DNA of 64,000 bases from Schaedlerella arabinosiphila (GTDB taxonomy: Bacteria > Bacillota > Clostridia > Lachnospirales > Lachnospiraceae): assembly GCF_003885045.1 (NCBI RefSeq), contig NZ_RHJS01000002.1, forward strand, positions 868,001 through 932,000, written 5' to 3'. A program made the position numbers and the translations under genes. The notes under the pieces were generated by a model, which worked only from the letters and a program-made list of their open reading frames with translations, was not told the origin of the DNA and made no database searches. Positions 44,812 to 54,013 of this stretch are shown here, one piece after another. Position 1 is the first letter of the stretch; every line of letters starts with the position of its first letter.

Positions 44812-46164
44812 TCAGCCGTTTTTTCTCTCAAAGAACTTGTCGATATTACTTTTGATTTCTTCAGGTTTTAAATATTTTGACAAATATCCCTCCGGCTTCA
44901 GAGGAATGACTTTTTTGACACTCTCAGGATCCACCCTGCCGGTGAGGAAGAAGACAGGGAGATCGGTCAGCGTCTCATCGGAACGGATCATCTCCAGTAC
45001 CTGCCTGCCGTCGCAGACCGGCATCTCATAATCCAGCAGCACCAGGTCCGGGCGATCCAGAGTGATGGAGCGGATTGCGGCTAATCCGGAGGTGGCCATG
45101 GAAATCTCGTAATTCTCCTCCAGCAGCTGCTTCATACCCTGGCGGATGGTCAGGGAATCATCGATCACGAGTATCTTCGGTTTCTGCGCGGCCTTGCTGG
45201 CCTCATGCTGCGTAAGATACTCCTCAATCTCGGCGATGGCGTTGTCCGAACTGATGGCATTTCCCACTCCGTTTTCCAGCAGGTGCGGCGCAATGGCGCA
45301 GAACGCGAAATATCCGGCGCCGGTATCGAACAGCAGGCTGACCTGCGGCTGTTCTTTCTCAAACAGCTTCTGGAACTGCTCATAGGTCAGGAGGTTTTCC
45401 TCCTGCATCTCTTCCAGATCCGCATCCGGAAGATGTTCCCTGATGCGCCCGACAAACTGCTGTGCCGTATATCTGGCGGCGTTGATGAGCATGGAATCCA
45501 GCTTGTTGGTCTGCAGCCCAAGCACCTTTCCGACGGTGTTGATCAGAAGCTTTTCCTCAAAGACCAGAACGATCTCCCACTTTTCGTCCTGCCTCGTACC
45601 ATAGACTAGGCGGTAATAGATGCCTCTGCCGAACTTTTCTCCGCCGTAGACTTCGCTGATCGCACGGGACTCCAGTTGGAACATATCATATATAAGCTGA
45701 ACAATCGTTTTTTCCAGGGCATTGACCTGGTCGCTTGGCAGGAGCTCCCCCCATTTGCTGCTGGATTCCCCTGTGATCGCACGATCCTCCGTCAGGGTGT
45801 GCCCGATCAGCCAGCCGGCGCAGACGCCCAGAAAATGATCGACGGCTTCCGGGGAAAAATCCGACTGTTCCAGTTCTTCCTCCAGGGCCGGAAGCGTCTT
45901 CTGCCGAAAAGCGGCGTGAATGTGCTTATGCGTCTGAATGTCCTTGTAGTCAATGGAGGCCATGTATTTTTCCTCTTCGGCAAAATGCTTCATTGCATGG
46001 TCTTTGAAGAACTTGATCCCCTCCTGGCACGCCCATTGACTTTTCTTTTCTTCCTCGCTGAACGCGAAAAGCTTGTTGATGATTTTAAAAAGACGCTTGT
46101 GTTCCTTGTCGATCGTATCCACCCCGATACTGTACTCGTCTTTCCAAACCAATTGGTTTTCCAT
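44812..46164 (-). CDS. Hemerythrin - CheX-like - receiver fusion protein
   Basis: 450 residues. Residues 1-130 form a bacteriohemerythrin domain (VWKDEYSIGVDTIDKEHKRL, then HAMKHFAEEEKYM and HKHIHAAF supply iron ligands). A middle region (about 150-310) resembles a CheC/CheX-type chemotaxis phosphatase fold, though the phosphatase Glu-Asn pair is not obvious. The C-terminal receiver domain (about 325-450) has ILVIDDSLTIRQG and LVLLDYEMP with the phospho-acceptor Asp. Likely an oxygen- or redox-linked signalling protein. ATG 46164 follows AGGAGG; the longer frame to 46227 lacks one. Confidence 0.75.
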   Translation of the reverse strand: MENQLVWKDEYSIGVDTIDKEHKRLFKIINKLFAFSEEEKKSQWACQEGIKFFKDHAMKHFAEEEKYMASIDYKDIQTHKHIHAAFRQKTLPALEEELEQSDFSPEAVDHFLGVCAGWLIGHTLTEDRAITGESSSKWGELLPSDQVNALEKTIVQLIYDMFQLESRAISEVYGGEKFGRGIYYRLVYGTRQDEKWEIVLVFEEKLLINTVGKVLGLQTNKLDSMLINAARYTAQQFVGRIREHLPDADLEEMQEENLLTYEQFQKLFEKEQPQVSLLFDTGAGYFAFCAIAPHLLENGVGNAISSDNAIAEIEEYLTQHEASKAAQKPKILVIDDSLTIRQGMKQLLEENYEISMATSGLAAIRSITLDRPDLVLLDYEMPVCDGRQVLEMIRSDETLTDLPVFFLTGRVDPESVKKVIPLKPEGYLSKYLKPEEIKSNIDKFFERKNG

Positions 46165-46404
46165 AGTGAAATAATCCTCCTTTGCTACAGTCAAGGTCTC
46201 ATTCTTGCGGATGGCAGGTAATACCAAAAACCCCTATTTCTCCCCTTGACTGAGTGTACTGCATATCTGTCAAGAATGACATTTCATACCACGGCCTGAC
46301 CGCTACTTATACTATATCATATATATGCAGAAAATGGATATTTGTTTTTATACCATTTTGCTAGATTTTTGAAGGATCTTTCATCAATTATACAGGGCGG
46401 ATAA

Positions 46405-47334
46405 TCATTGGATTCTGGTGCCCGCCTTTCCGTGGACGCCGTCTTTTACCTTGTCGAAGGAGGTGATCAGCGCGCTGCGTCCTTCGCCTTTTTCGATAAA
46501 TTCTACGGAGGCCCGGAACTTGGGATACATGTTATAGATGCCGAAATGTCCCTGCTCCATGTATTCCTTCGCTTCTTTGACCGTGATGGCCCCCAGCTTG
46601 GTCTCATTTTCCTGTCCGAAATTGATGAACACCTGTTCCACGCTTGTCAGGATGATCAGAATGTCGGCATTGACGCCCTCCGCAAGCTTTCCGGCGGCAA
46701 GATCCTTTTCAATGACCGCGCTGGCCCCTCTCAGGTGGTTGTCCTGCTTCATGACCGGAATCCCGCCGCCGCCGCAGGCGATGACAAGCTGATCCGCGTC
46801 CAGCAGGGCGTTGACGGCGTCCAGTTCCACGATCTCTACCGGATTAGGGGCGGACACGACCCGCCGGAAGCCCTTGCCCGGTTCTTCAATGATGTAATTG
46901 CCTTTTTTACGTTCCTCGTTGGCCTCCTGGACGGACATGTACCGGCCCAGCACTTTGGTAGGGGTATAAAATGCCTCGTCATAAGGGTCCACGATGACCT
47001 GGGTCAGAATGGTGCTGACTGTGCGGTAAATGCCCCGGTTCAGCAGTTCTTCCCGGATGCCGTTCTGCAGGTCGTAGCCGATATAGCCCTGGCTCATGGC
47101 GGAGCATACGGACATGGGCGCGGCGGTATAGTCCGGGTGCGCCTTGCCGAATTCGTTCATAGCGGTATGGATCATGCCCACCTGGGGGGCGTTGCTGTGG
47201 GTGATGGCAATCTGATAGCCTTCCTCCAAAAGGTCGGCGATGGATTTTGCGGTTTTCTTTACGGCCACCATCTGCTCCGGAAGGGTGGTGCCCAGAGCGC
47301 GGTGCCCGAGTGCGATGACTGCTCTTTTTTTCAT
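46405..47334 (-). CDS. arcC: Carbamate kinase
   Basis: 309 residues, the family's normal length. The opening IALGHRALG is the nucleotide-binding loop (GGNAL in many relatives), with VVSAPNPVEIVE and VIACGGGGIPV following. It converts carbamoyl phosphate and ADP to ATP, CO2 and ammonia, usually in arginine, agmatine or purine breakdown. No deiminase or transcarbamylase is adjacent. The start at 47334 follows AGGGAGA; the longer frame has no site. Confidence 0.9.
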   Translation of the reverse strand: MKKRAVIALGHRALGTTLPEQMVAVKKTAKSIADLLEEGYQIAITHSNAPQVGMIHTAMNEFGKAHPDYTAAPMSVCSAMSQGYIGYDLQNGIREELLNRGIYRTVSTILTQVIVDPYDEAFYTPTKVLGRYMSVQEANEERKKGNYIIEEPGKGFRRVVSAPNPVEIVELDAVNALLDADQLVIACGGGGIPVMKQDNHLRGASAVIEKDLAAGKLAEGVNADILIILTSVEQVFINFGQENETKLGAITVKEAKEYMEQGHFGIYNMYPKFRASVEFIEKGEGRSALITSFDKVKDGVHGKAGTRIQ

Positions 47335-47405
47335 GATGGTTCTCCCTGTCTTTTTTATAAATGCGGTGATTTCTTCCTGGCTGTTTTTGCACATGTGAGT
47401 GAAAC

Positions 47406-47418
47406 TGTGAATGGTAAC
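47406..47418 (-). repeat. GTTACCATTCACA motif
   Basis: An inverted occurrence of the recurring IS66-end-like motif, one base from consensus, upstream of arcC. Confidence 0.4.
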
Positions 47419-47449
47419 GTCTGTCGGAATTGCCTGGCCTTTATGAAGC

Positions 47450-48181
47450 TCAGATCATGCCCCCATCCAGACCGATGATCTGTCCGGTCAGGTAAGGGTG
47501 GTTTTCCGCCAGATCAAAGACCAGCTCCGCAGTCTCTGCGGGTGTTCCGAAACGGCCTGCCGGAATCTCATCCATCAGGGCCTGCCGTTCCTCCTCGCAG
47601 AAGCCTGCGTTCATGGCGGTGTCAATGACTCCGCAGGCAATGGCATTGACCTGGATATTGCTTGGCGCCAGCTCTTTTGCCAAAGCCATGGTCAGCCCGT
47701 TGAGCCCTGCCTTGGAAGCTGAATAAGCGGCTTCACAGGAGGCGCCGGCCCTCCCCCACATGGAAGAGATGTTGATGATCTTCCCGCTTTTCTGGGATAT
47801 CATATAGGGAAGGGCGGCACGGGAACAGTAAAAGGCGGAAGAAAGGTTCGAATGCAGAATGTCTTCCCAGTCCTGGTCGGTCATGTCTGTCAGAAGCCCG
47901 ATGTAGGAGATGCCTGCATTGTTTACCAGGACGTCGGGACCGCCGCAGAGCTTGCGCATGGCGGAAAACATCCGCGCCACGTCGTCGGAACGGCCCGCAT
48001 CTCCCGGAACGGCTTCGCAGAAATATTCTTCTGCGAGAAGCTGACTCCTGAGATCATATAATTCTGCTGTGGAATGTCTGCAATTGATAAATACAAAATA
48101 ACCGGCCCGGGCAAAGCGCAGTGCACAGGCCCGGCCGATGCCCCGTGAGGCGCCGGTAATCAGTACGGATCTTCTTTTCAT
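47450..48181 (-). CDS. Short-chain dehydrogenase/reductase, FabG-like
   Basis: 243 residues. LITGASRGIGRAC is the NAD(P) loop, NNAGIS the structural motif, and the catalytic set is Ser (NISSMWG), Tyr and Lys (AAYSASKAG). Classical SDR enzymes of this kind reduce 3-oxoacyl-ACP or other keto groups. It has no fatty-acid genes beside it, so the substrate is open. The start at 48181 is chosen from the family's usual opening MKRRSVLITG. Confidence 0.85.
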   Translation of the reverse strand: MKRRSVLITGASRGIGRACALRFARAGYFVFINCRHSTAELYDLRSQLLAEEYFCEAVPGDAGRSDDVARMFSAMRKLCGGPDVLVNNAGISYIGLLTDMTDQDWEDILHSNLSSAFYCSRAALPYMISQKSGKIINISSMWGRAGASCEAAYSASKAGLNGLTMALAKELAPSNIQVNAIACGVIDTAMNAGFCEEERQALMDEIPAGRFGTPAETAELVFDLAENHPYLTGQIIGLDGGMI

Positions 48182-48428
48182 AAGCCGGTAAATCCTCTTG
48201 AAAAATAGTTCAGCCTGCCCAAAAGCTACCTGAGGCGGCGTTCTGTACATAAGAGAGTATAGCATACTTGCCGGGTTTTTGGAAGTCGAAATTCTGATTC
48301 TGCCGCTTATAGAAAAAAACTATAGATCCGGGTGGATATGTGATTTTCCAATTAGACGAATCCGGGGATCAAAGCTATACTGGAACATATGGATTTGTTG
48401 ATTTTGGAACAGGAAGTTGAGGAAAGCG

Positions 48429-49193
48429 ATGAAACAGGAATATCATATCGGAATTGATATAGGATCTACCTGCGCCAAGCTGGCGGTTCTGGACGGGGAG
48501 GGCCGGCTGGTGTTCCGATCCCTGCAGCCCACCGGATGGAGCAGTGTGGACACGGCGGAGTCGATCCGGCAAAAACTGCTGGAGGAGGGGATCGACCCGG
48601 AGCAGTCCCCATGTGTGGCCACCGGATACGGGAGGATCTCGGTCCCTTACGCGGACAAAATGATCACGGAGATCACCTGCCATGCCCGGGGCGCGATGTG
48701 GATTCATGATGCCCGCGAGCTGGTGGTCATTGACATCGGCGGCCAGGATACGAAGATCATCCGGATCGAGGACGGCCGGGTGAAGGATTTTGTGATGAAC
48801 GATAAGTGCTCGGCCGGAACCGGGCGTTTTCTGGAGGTCATGGCAAATACGATGGCCCTGCGGCCAGATGAGGTCTGTGAGCTGGCGCGTCTGGGCGGCG
48901 GGACGTCCATCAGCTCGATGTGCACGGTCTTTGCGGAGTCCGAGGTGATCAGCCTGATCGGACGGGGGGAATCCAAAGAAAATATTGCGTTTGCCGTGGT
49001 GGAGTCCATCGTGAGCAAGGTGGTGTCCCAGACAAGCCGGCTGAACGTCTGCAATGAGACGGTCTGTCTCACGGGAGGACTGTGCGGATGCGCGTATCTC
49101 CGGGAAGCCTTATCCGAAAAACTGAACTGCCGGGTGCAGGCAGAACCGGAAGGGAGATACGCCGGAGCCTTGGGAGCGGCGCTGAGCATGTAG
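48429..49193 (+). CDS. Acyl-CoA dehydratase activase (BadF/HgdC family)
   Basis: 254 residues of the ASKHA ATPase fold: GIDIGSTCAKLAVLDG is phosphate motif 1, VIDIGGQDTKIIRI motif 2, and KCSAGTGRFLE and CLTGGLCGC hold the two Cys that share a 4Fe-4S cluster across the homodimer. It energises electrons for 2-hydroxyacyl-CoA dehydratases. The dehydratase subunits normally follow directly, but here an insertion-rich gap follows. ATG 49429-type upstream sites are absent; ATG 48429 follows GAGG. Confidence 0.85.
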   Translation: MKQEYHIGIDIGSTCAKLAVLDGEGRLVFRSLQPTGWSSVDTAESIRQKLLEEGIDPEQSPCVATGYGRISVPYADKMITEITCHARGAMWIHDARELVVIDIGGQDTKIIRIEDGRVKDFVMNDKCSAGTGRFLEVMANTMALRPDEVCELARLGGGTSISSMCTVFAESEVISLIGRGESKENIAFAVVESIVSKVVSQTSRLNVCNETVCLTGGLCGCAYLREALSEKLNCRVQAEPEGRYAGALGAALSM

Positions 49194-49195
49194 AA

Positions 49196-49300
49196 ATTTT
49201 CCACCTGTACGGTTGGATGCTCTTTGAGCATCCAACCCACCTCATTCATTCGTAAAATCCGTGCTTCGCACTTTTGTGCCTGCTAACGCAGTCACATTTT
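49196..49300 (+). repeat. MITE-like element, diverged copy
   Basis: TTCCACCTGTACGGTTGGAT then GCTCTTTGAGCATCCAACCC and CTGCTAACGCAG follow the 23.8-kb element through its whole length. The right terminal repeat has decayed. Confidence 0.6.
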
Positions 49301-49325
49301 ACTCATTAATGAGGTAGGTTGCTAA

Positions 49326-49377
49326 TCCGAAGTCGCATTTTCATTGCAATAAATTGCATAAAAATGTGATTTCGGAT
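49326..49377. repeat. Inverted repeat at the IS66 target
   Basis: TCCGAAGTCGCATTTT pairs with AAAATGTGATTTCGGA (two mismatches or wobbles). The IS66 element inserted at its right edge, as IS elements often do at hairpins. Confidence 0.55.
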
Positions 49378-49427
49378 TGCAACGTTACTATTCACAGTCT
49401 GGTTAAAGTATAAAATCCAATTATAAT

Positions 49428-49473
49428 AGAGGGCCTCAAACCTAGTGTTTATCTATGGTTTGGGGCCCTCTTT
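49428..49473 (+). terminator. Inward-protecting terminator in the IS66 left end
   Basis: AGAGGGCCTCAAACC pairs with GGTTTGGGGCCCTCT, followed by TTT. It would block transcription entering from the activase gene, a common device in insertion elements. Confidence 0.6.
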
Positions 49474-49600
49474 GGCTTATTAAACCAGCATCCCTGTTAG
49501 TTTATTGGTATTTTTTGAAAAACATGCCAATAACATATTGATATTTTTATTGGTATGTGTTATAATATATAGTACCAATATGTAGAAAGGGGAAGATAAA

Positions 49601-49966
49601 ATGTCAATCGTAAGATATGTGAATAAAAAAACAGGTCGGGTTGCCCTCTATGAATCAACTTCCCATTATGACCCGGAAACAAAACAATCCAGGCCGATCC
49701 GGAAATATCTTGGCACAGAAGATCCGGAGACAGGTGAACTGATCCCGTCGTCAGGAAAGCGCGGCAGAAAAAAGGAACCGGATGACAATTCCAGCCATAG
49801 CAAAAAGAAAAAACCAGAAACCGACTACCGGTTCCTTGCTGAAACATTAAAAAAGGAATGCGCGGAAAAAGATGCCAGGATCAAAGTTTTAGAACACCGC
49901 AACCAGTTGCTGCGTTCCAGTTTGGAACGTATAAAAGAAATCGCTTCCCATATACCGGAAGCGTAA
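49601..49966 (+). CDS. IS66 accessory protein
   Basis: 121 residues: a basic N-terminal part (VRYVNKKTGRVALYESTSHYD, PIRKYLGTEDPETGEL) followed by a Lys-rich linker and a C-terminal helix that could form a coiled coil. Similar small proteins sit before the transposase in some clostridial IS66 elements; the role is unknown, possibly end binding in place of TnpA/TnpB. AAGGGGAAG precedes the ATG, and the transposase starts 24 bases after the stop. Confidence 0.65.
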   Translation: MSIVRYVNKKTGRVALYESTSHYDPETKQSRPIRKYLGTEDPETGELIPSSGKRGRKKEPDDNSSHSKKKKPETDYRFLAETLKKECAEKDARIKVLEHRNQLLRSSLERIKEIASHIPEA

Positions 49967-49990
49967 ACAGGATACCTATAGGAGGCAGCC

Positions 49991-51754
49991 ATGGACCGTC
50001 TGTTTTCAGAATATACCACACTCCAATACCAGAATAAGGCCATGCGCCGGGAATTAGAAGCTTTCCGGAACGGGGAAAGATATAAAAAGCTGCAGGCAGA
50101 CCACCACAAGGTGGTTGCCGGGTATATCAAGGAGATTGAACGGTTAAAAAAAGAATTGGCAAAGGCCCATGCCGCCACGGTTACCATCCGGAACATCTGG
50201 TTTGGGGAATGTGACTCAGACTGGGAAAAATACCAGGCCGAATTGAATAAGAAAGAACAGAAGATCCAAAAACTGATGGATAAAAACTGGGAGATCCTGA
50301 AAGCATCCGATGATAAGATTGCCGCCATCATCCAGGATTATGAGGGGCAGCTTGCGGAAAAGGATGCCGTGATCCATGGGCTGGCGGCAGAGCTCGCCCA
50401 TGCGGCAGCCCTGCTCGGCAGGGATAGCACAAATACTTCCACCCCAACCGGCCAGACACCCCCGTGGAAAGACAGGCATATCCCGAACAGCCGCAGGAAT
50501 ACAGGGAAGCCGAAAGGCGGGCAGCGCGGACACGAGCGCCATACCCTGGAAAAGCCTGGGCCGGAAGAGGTGGACGAGGAAGTAAGCCATCCGGTGGGCG
50601 ACGGGGAATTCTGTCCGGAATGCGGCTGCGGGGATTTTACCTTTACCGGTGAATGTGAGGAAAAATACGAGATTGATATCGAGGTCAAAGTCATAAAGCG
50701 GCTCCATAAATTTTGGGTGTACCAGTGCAGAAACTGCGGGCAGATTGTCCGTACTGGGATTGACCCGGCCTTACGGGCCGAGTGCCAGTATGGGGCGTTT
50801 CTCCAGGCGCTGTCCCTCTCGCTGATGAACACCACAAACGCGGCCATCAACAAGGTTCCCCTCCTGATCAGCGGCCTGACGGATGGGGAGGTATGTCCCA
50901 GTGAAGGGTATATCGCGAAACTCCAGCCAAGGGCGGCCAGGGGCTTAAAACAATTCAGGGAGGATCTTTTCCGGCTCCTGGTCACACGCCCCATCCTCTA
51001 TTGGGATGACACTGTGGTGATGGCTGACAAGTCCAGGATATGCCTGCGCTTTTACGGGGATGAGACAGCCGCCTATTATGTTGCCCATAACAAAAAGGAC
51101 ATGGATGGCATACTGGCAGACGGGATATTGGAGGCGCTCACAGAAATGACAAGTGTCATGCATGACCACAATTCCATCAATTACAACAGCAGGTTTGTAT
51201 TCATGAATCTGGAATGCAATGCACACCTGCAGAGGGACCTCCAAAAGAGTGCGGACGAAACAGGGCATAAGGTATTACTTGAGATCAAACAGCTGGTCTC
51301 CGGCACGATCAGGGACAGAAATGACCGGATCCTGTCGGGGGAGGAAAGCTTTGGGGAGGCGTATATAGAAAACTTTAACAAAAAGATGACGGAACTGCTG
51401 GGGAAAGCAGAGGGGGAGGCCGCAGCCAATACATCCGATTATTCCGGGCCATTTGAGCGTGCCCTTATTGCGAGGATTATAGATTACCGGGAAAATTTTT
51501 TTGCATGGGTGGAAGATTTTTCGTTGCCCACAACCAACAATTTGAGTGAGAGGGCGTTGCGTGGTGTGAAGACAAAAATGAAGGTGTCAGGCCAGTTCGC
51601 TTCAGCTAGGACAGCAGACAATTATGCGGCAATCCGAACTTATATAGAAACATGCAGAAGGAATGGGATCAATGAGATGAGCGCATTGACGAGGTTGTGT
51701 AACGGGAATCCTTATACTATAGAAGAAATATTCTCTCAAACATCCCAGCCATAA
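49991..51754 (+). CDS. IS66-family transposase (TnpC)
   Basis: 587 residues. A long N-terminal coiled coil (to about 135) is followed by a zinc-binding region (CPECGCGDF, YQCRNCGQI) and the DDE core: Asp in YWDDTVVMADKS and Glu in NNLSERALRGVK. NTTNAAINKVPLLISGL belongs to the core's first part. AGGAGGCAG precedes the ATG. The gene is intact, so the element may be active. Confidence 0.9.
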   Translation: MDRLFSEYTTLQYQNKAMRRELEAFRNGERYKKLQADHHKVVAGYIKEIERLKKELAKAHAATVTIRNIWFGECDSDWEKYQAELNKKEQKIQKLMDKNWEILKASDDKIAAIIQDYEGQLAEKDAVIHGLAAELAHAAALLGRDSTNTSTPTGQTPPWKDRHIPNSRRNTGKPKGGQRGHERHTLEKPGPEEVDEEVSHPVGDGEFCPECGCGDFTFTGECEEKYEIDIEVKVIKRLHKFWVYQCRNCGQIVRTGIDPALRAECQYGAFLQALSLSLMNTTNAAINKVPLLISGLTDGEVCPSEGYIAKLQPRAARGLKQFREDLFRLLVTRPILYWDDTVVMADKSRICLRFYGDETAAYYVAHNKKDMDGILADGILEALTEMTSVMHDHNSINYNSRFVFMNLECNAHLQRDLQKSADETGHKVLLEIKQLVSGTIRDRNDRILSGEESFGEAYIENFNKKMTELLGKAEGEAAANTSDYSGPFERALIARIIDYRENFFAWVEDFSLPTTNNLSERALRGVKTKMKVSGQFASARTADNYAAIRTYIETCRRNGINEMSALTRLCNGNPYTIEEIFSQTSQP

Positions 51755-51880
51755 AAGCATTCAGCCTGTTTGAAACAAATGGCCGGCGAAATACCGGTCC
51801 ATTTGTGTTGCAAAAAAGCCATTTGGACTGTGAATAGTAACATTGCAACGGTACAGGTGGGAAATTTTCCGAATTACGGC

Positions 51881-51910
51881 TTGACAAATCTGCCCCCCTT
51901 GGGGTAAGAT
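51881..51910 (+). promoter_or_regulatory. Promoter of the tyrS T-box transcript
   Basis: TTGACA and TAAGAT are 18 bases apart. The IS66 copy ends only 40 bases upstream without disturbing it. Confidence 0.65.
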
Positions 51911-51916
51911 GAATCG

Positions 51917-52280
51917 CAGATACGAAAAAAGCGATGAAGAGAACAAGTAGCAGGAACCAAGGAGAAGACAGAGAGCTGCCGGTTGGTGAGAGGCGCATGA
52001 TCCCATTCCTTGTGAATACATCTCGGAGCTTCACACCCAAAGCAGGGGGGCGAAAGAGAAGCCGGACGGACTTTTCCGAAGCGATCCCGGGCAAGTAGGC
52101 TGTGACGGGGCAGTGCACGTTAACGCACGGAGTGATTGAACCGGAGCCGGAAGATGCGGCGGCAGGACGGGCACGGGAAGATCAACTCATAGAGGCAGAC
52201 AACGGAAGTTGTCTGTGAATAAAGGTGGTACCACGAGCGTAAGAGCCCTCGTCCTTTTCCGGACATGGGGCTCTTTTTTT
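51917..52280 (+). ncRNA. T-box riboswitch controlling tyrS
   Basis: The leader has the stem-I features GGTTGGTGAGAGGCG, a specifier loop with TGAATACAT whose TAC (52017-52019) codes Tyr, the T-box AAAGGTGGTACCACGAG (52221-52236), and the terminator stem GAGCCCTCGTCC/GGACATGGGGCTC followed by seven T (52243-52279). Uncharged tRNA-Tyr binds and favours the antiterminator, raising tyrS expression when tyrosine is short. Confidence 0.85.
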
Positions 52281-52308
52281 CTATTACAACAAATAAGGAG
52301 AAAAAATC

Positions 52309-53517
52309 ATGAAAATTTATGATGAACTCAAGGCCAGGGGCCTGATCGCCCAGGTGACGGACGAGGAACTGATTTCAGATCTGATCAACAACGGGAAAGC
52401 CACGTTTTACATCGGCTTCGACCCAACGGCGGACAGCCTGCACGTAGGACATTTTATGGCGCTGTGCCTGATGAAGCGCCTGCAGATGGCGGGCAACCGT
52501 CCCATCGCGCTGATCGGCGGCGGCACGGGCATGATCGGAGACCCGTCGGGAAGAACGGACATGCGCCAGATGATGACCCCGGAGATCATCCAGCACAACT
52601 GCGACTGCTTCAAGGAGCAGATGAGCCGGTTTATTGATTTTTCAGAGGGAAAGGCTATGATGGTGAACAACGCGGATTGGCTTTTGGATCTGAACTACAT
52701 CCAGGTGCTGCGGGAGGTAGGCGCCCATTTCAGCGTAAACCGCATGCTGACGGCGGAATGCTACAGGCAGAGGATGGAGAAGGGCCTGAGCTTCCTGGAA
52801 TTTAACTACATGATTATGCAGGCTTATGACTTTTATGCATTGTTCCAGAAATACGGCTGCAACCTGCAGTTCGGCGGGGACGACCAGTGGAGCAACATGC
52901 TGGCGGGAACCGAGCTGATCCGCAGGAAGCTTGGAAAGGACGCCAGCGCAATGACCATCACCCTGCTGCTGAATTCCGAGGGCAAGAAGATGGGCAAGAC
53001 CCAGTCCGGCGCGGTCTGGCTTGACCCCAACAAGACGTCCCCGTTTGATTTTTACCAGTACTGGAGAAATGTAGGGGACGCGGATGTCCTGAAATGCATC
53101 CGTATGCTGACCTTCCTGCCGTTGGAGCAGATCGACGAGATGGACACGTGGGAAGGAAGCCAGCTCAACAAGGCAAAGGAAATCCTGGCCTATGAGCTGA
53201 CCAGTATGGTGCACGGGGAAGAGGAAGCGAAGCGCGCCCAGGACAGCGCAAGGGCGCTGTTCAGCCAGGGAAATGCGGCGGACATGCCGACTGCGGAGCT
53301 GACAGAGGGCAGCATCGACATTCTCACCATGCTGTTAAAGAGCGGCCTGGTGCCCTCCAAGGCAGAGGCAAGACGCGCCGTGCAGCAGGGCGGCGTGGCC
53401 GTGGACGGTGAAAAAGTGTCCGATATCCAGACCGCCTACAGCAGGGAAATGCTTTCCGGCGACGGGCTGATCCTGAAAAAGGGGAAGAAGAATTTCCGAA
53501 AGGTTGTACTGAAGTAG
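52309..53517 (+). CDS. tyrS: Tyrosyl-tRNA synthetase
   Basis: 402 residues. The class I signatures are [14 protein letters not shown] (HIGH) and KKMGKTQSG (KMSKS variant), with GGDDQWSN between. A C-terminal S4-type RNA-binding domain ([20 protein letters not shown]) closes it. It charges tRNA-Tyr in the cytosol. The preceding T-box names the amino acid independently. AAGGAG precedes the ATG. Confidence 0.95.
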   Translation: MKIYDELKARGLIAQVTDEELISDLINNGKATFYIGFDPTADSLHVGHFMALCLMKRLQMAGNRPIALIGGGTGMIGDPSGRTDMRQMMTPEIIQHNCDCFKEQMSRFIDFSEGKAMMVNNADWLLDLNYIQVLREVGAHFSVNRMLTAECYRQRMEKGLSFLEFNYMIMQAYDFYALFQKYGCNLQFGGDDQWSNMLAGTELIRRKLGKDASAMTITLLLNSEGKKMGKTQSGAVWLDPNKTSPFDFYQYWRNVGDADVLKCIRMLTFLPLEQIDEMDTWEGSQLNKAKEILAYELTSMVHGEEEAKRAQDSARALFSQGNAADMPTAELTEGSIDILTMLLKSGLVPSKAEARRAVQQGGVAVDGEKVSDIQTAYSREMLSGDGLILKKGKKNFRKVVLK

Positions 53518-53567
53518 AAAAAGATACAAACAGAAAGCTGCATTGAATATAGAAACAATAGAAATCA

Positions 53568-53905
53568 ATCTGCAGGGACAATAGCATATCCGTTTTTCAT
53601 CCGAAAGGAATGATCAGGAACGGTTCGTAAAATAATTCTGAACCGTTTCCTAACGGCAGGGCGGCGAGTCGCCGTCTGGAAGCAATAGAGAACTGCAGAA
53701 AATAACTCCTGCATCCATGTATGTCTGAGTTGTTTTTCTGCAGTTCCGATACAGCGCTCCATCCGGCAGAACGGATGGAGCATCAGGGACAGAAGACCTT
53801 CGGATGCTCCGATGTACTTCTGCACACTACCGTGTGCGTTTCCGGCATAGCCTTGGTACACCTGCGCATCCTGCGGAATCCATTTTTTGTATTGTTCCTG
53901 CAGAT
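53568..53905 (+). ncRNA. Putative retron msr-msd RNA
   Basis: The locus is bracketed by ATCTGCAGGGACAATA (53568-53583, a1) and TATTGTTCCTGCAGAT (53890-53905, a2), complementary over 16 bases with one G-U pair. Directly inside a1 is AATAGC, which would provide the conserved AGC branching G. Hairpins follow: TCATCC/GGAATGA, AACGGTTC/GAACCGTT, CGGCG/CGCCG, and a long one with arms GAACTGCAGAAAA and TTTTCTGCAGTTC (extended by AACTC/GAGTT). Then come GCTCCATCCG/CGGATGGAGC and GCACAC/GTGTGC. At about 338 nt it is longer than most known msr-msd RNAs. Calling it retron RNA is inference from position, a1/a2 and structure. Confidence 0.6.
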
Positions 53906-54013
53906 GATATCTATCCTGAAAATCAAACGCGCTTACTTCGAAAATCAAAAAGGCCGCGGCTCCCGCGAAGGGGCGGGCTTTGGAATTACATCACTGGAAA
54001 GGAAGTGCATGAA

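Larger units (their letters stand above)
49384..51841 (+). mobile_element. IS66-family insertion sequence, complete
   Basis: The ends are GTTACTATTCACAGTC (49384-49399) and its exact inverse GACTGTGAATAGTAAC (51826-51841). An 8-bp duplication ATTGCAAC flanks both sides (49376-49383, 51842-51849), the length typical of IS66. The 2458-bp element carries a small accessory gene and one transposase gene; the usual tnpB is missing. Confidence 0.9.

Noticed and set aside
46408-47478. 356-residue plus-strand frame
   Set aside because: Antisense to carbamate kinase, with no recognisable domain and no ribosome site.
53804-54013. Longer N-terminus for the reverse transcriptase
   Set aside because: The extra residues overlap the hairpin locus, lack a ribosome site and do not resemble RT sequence.
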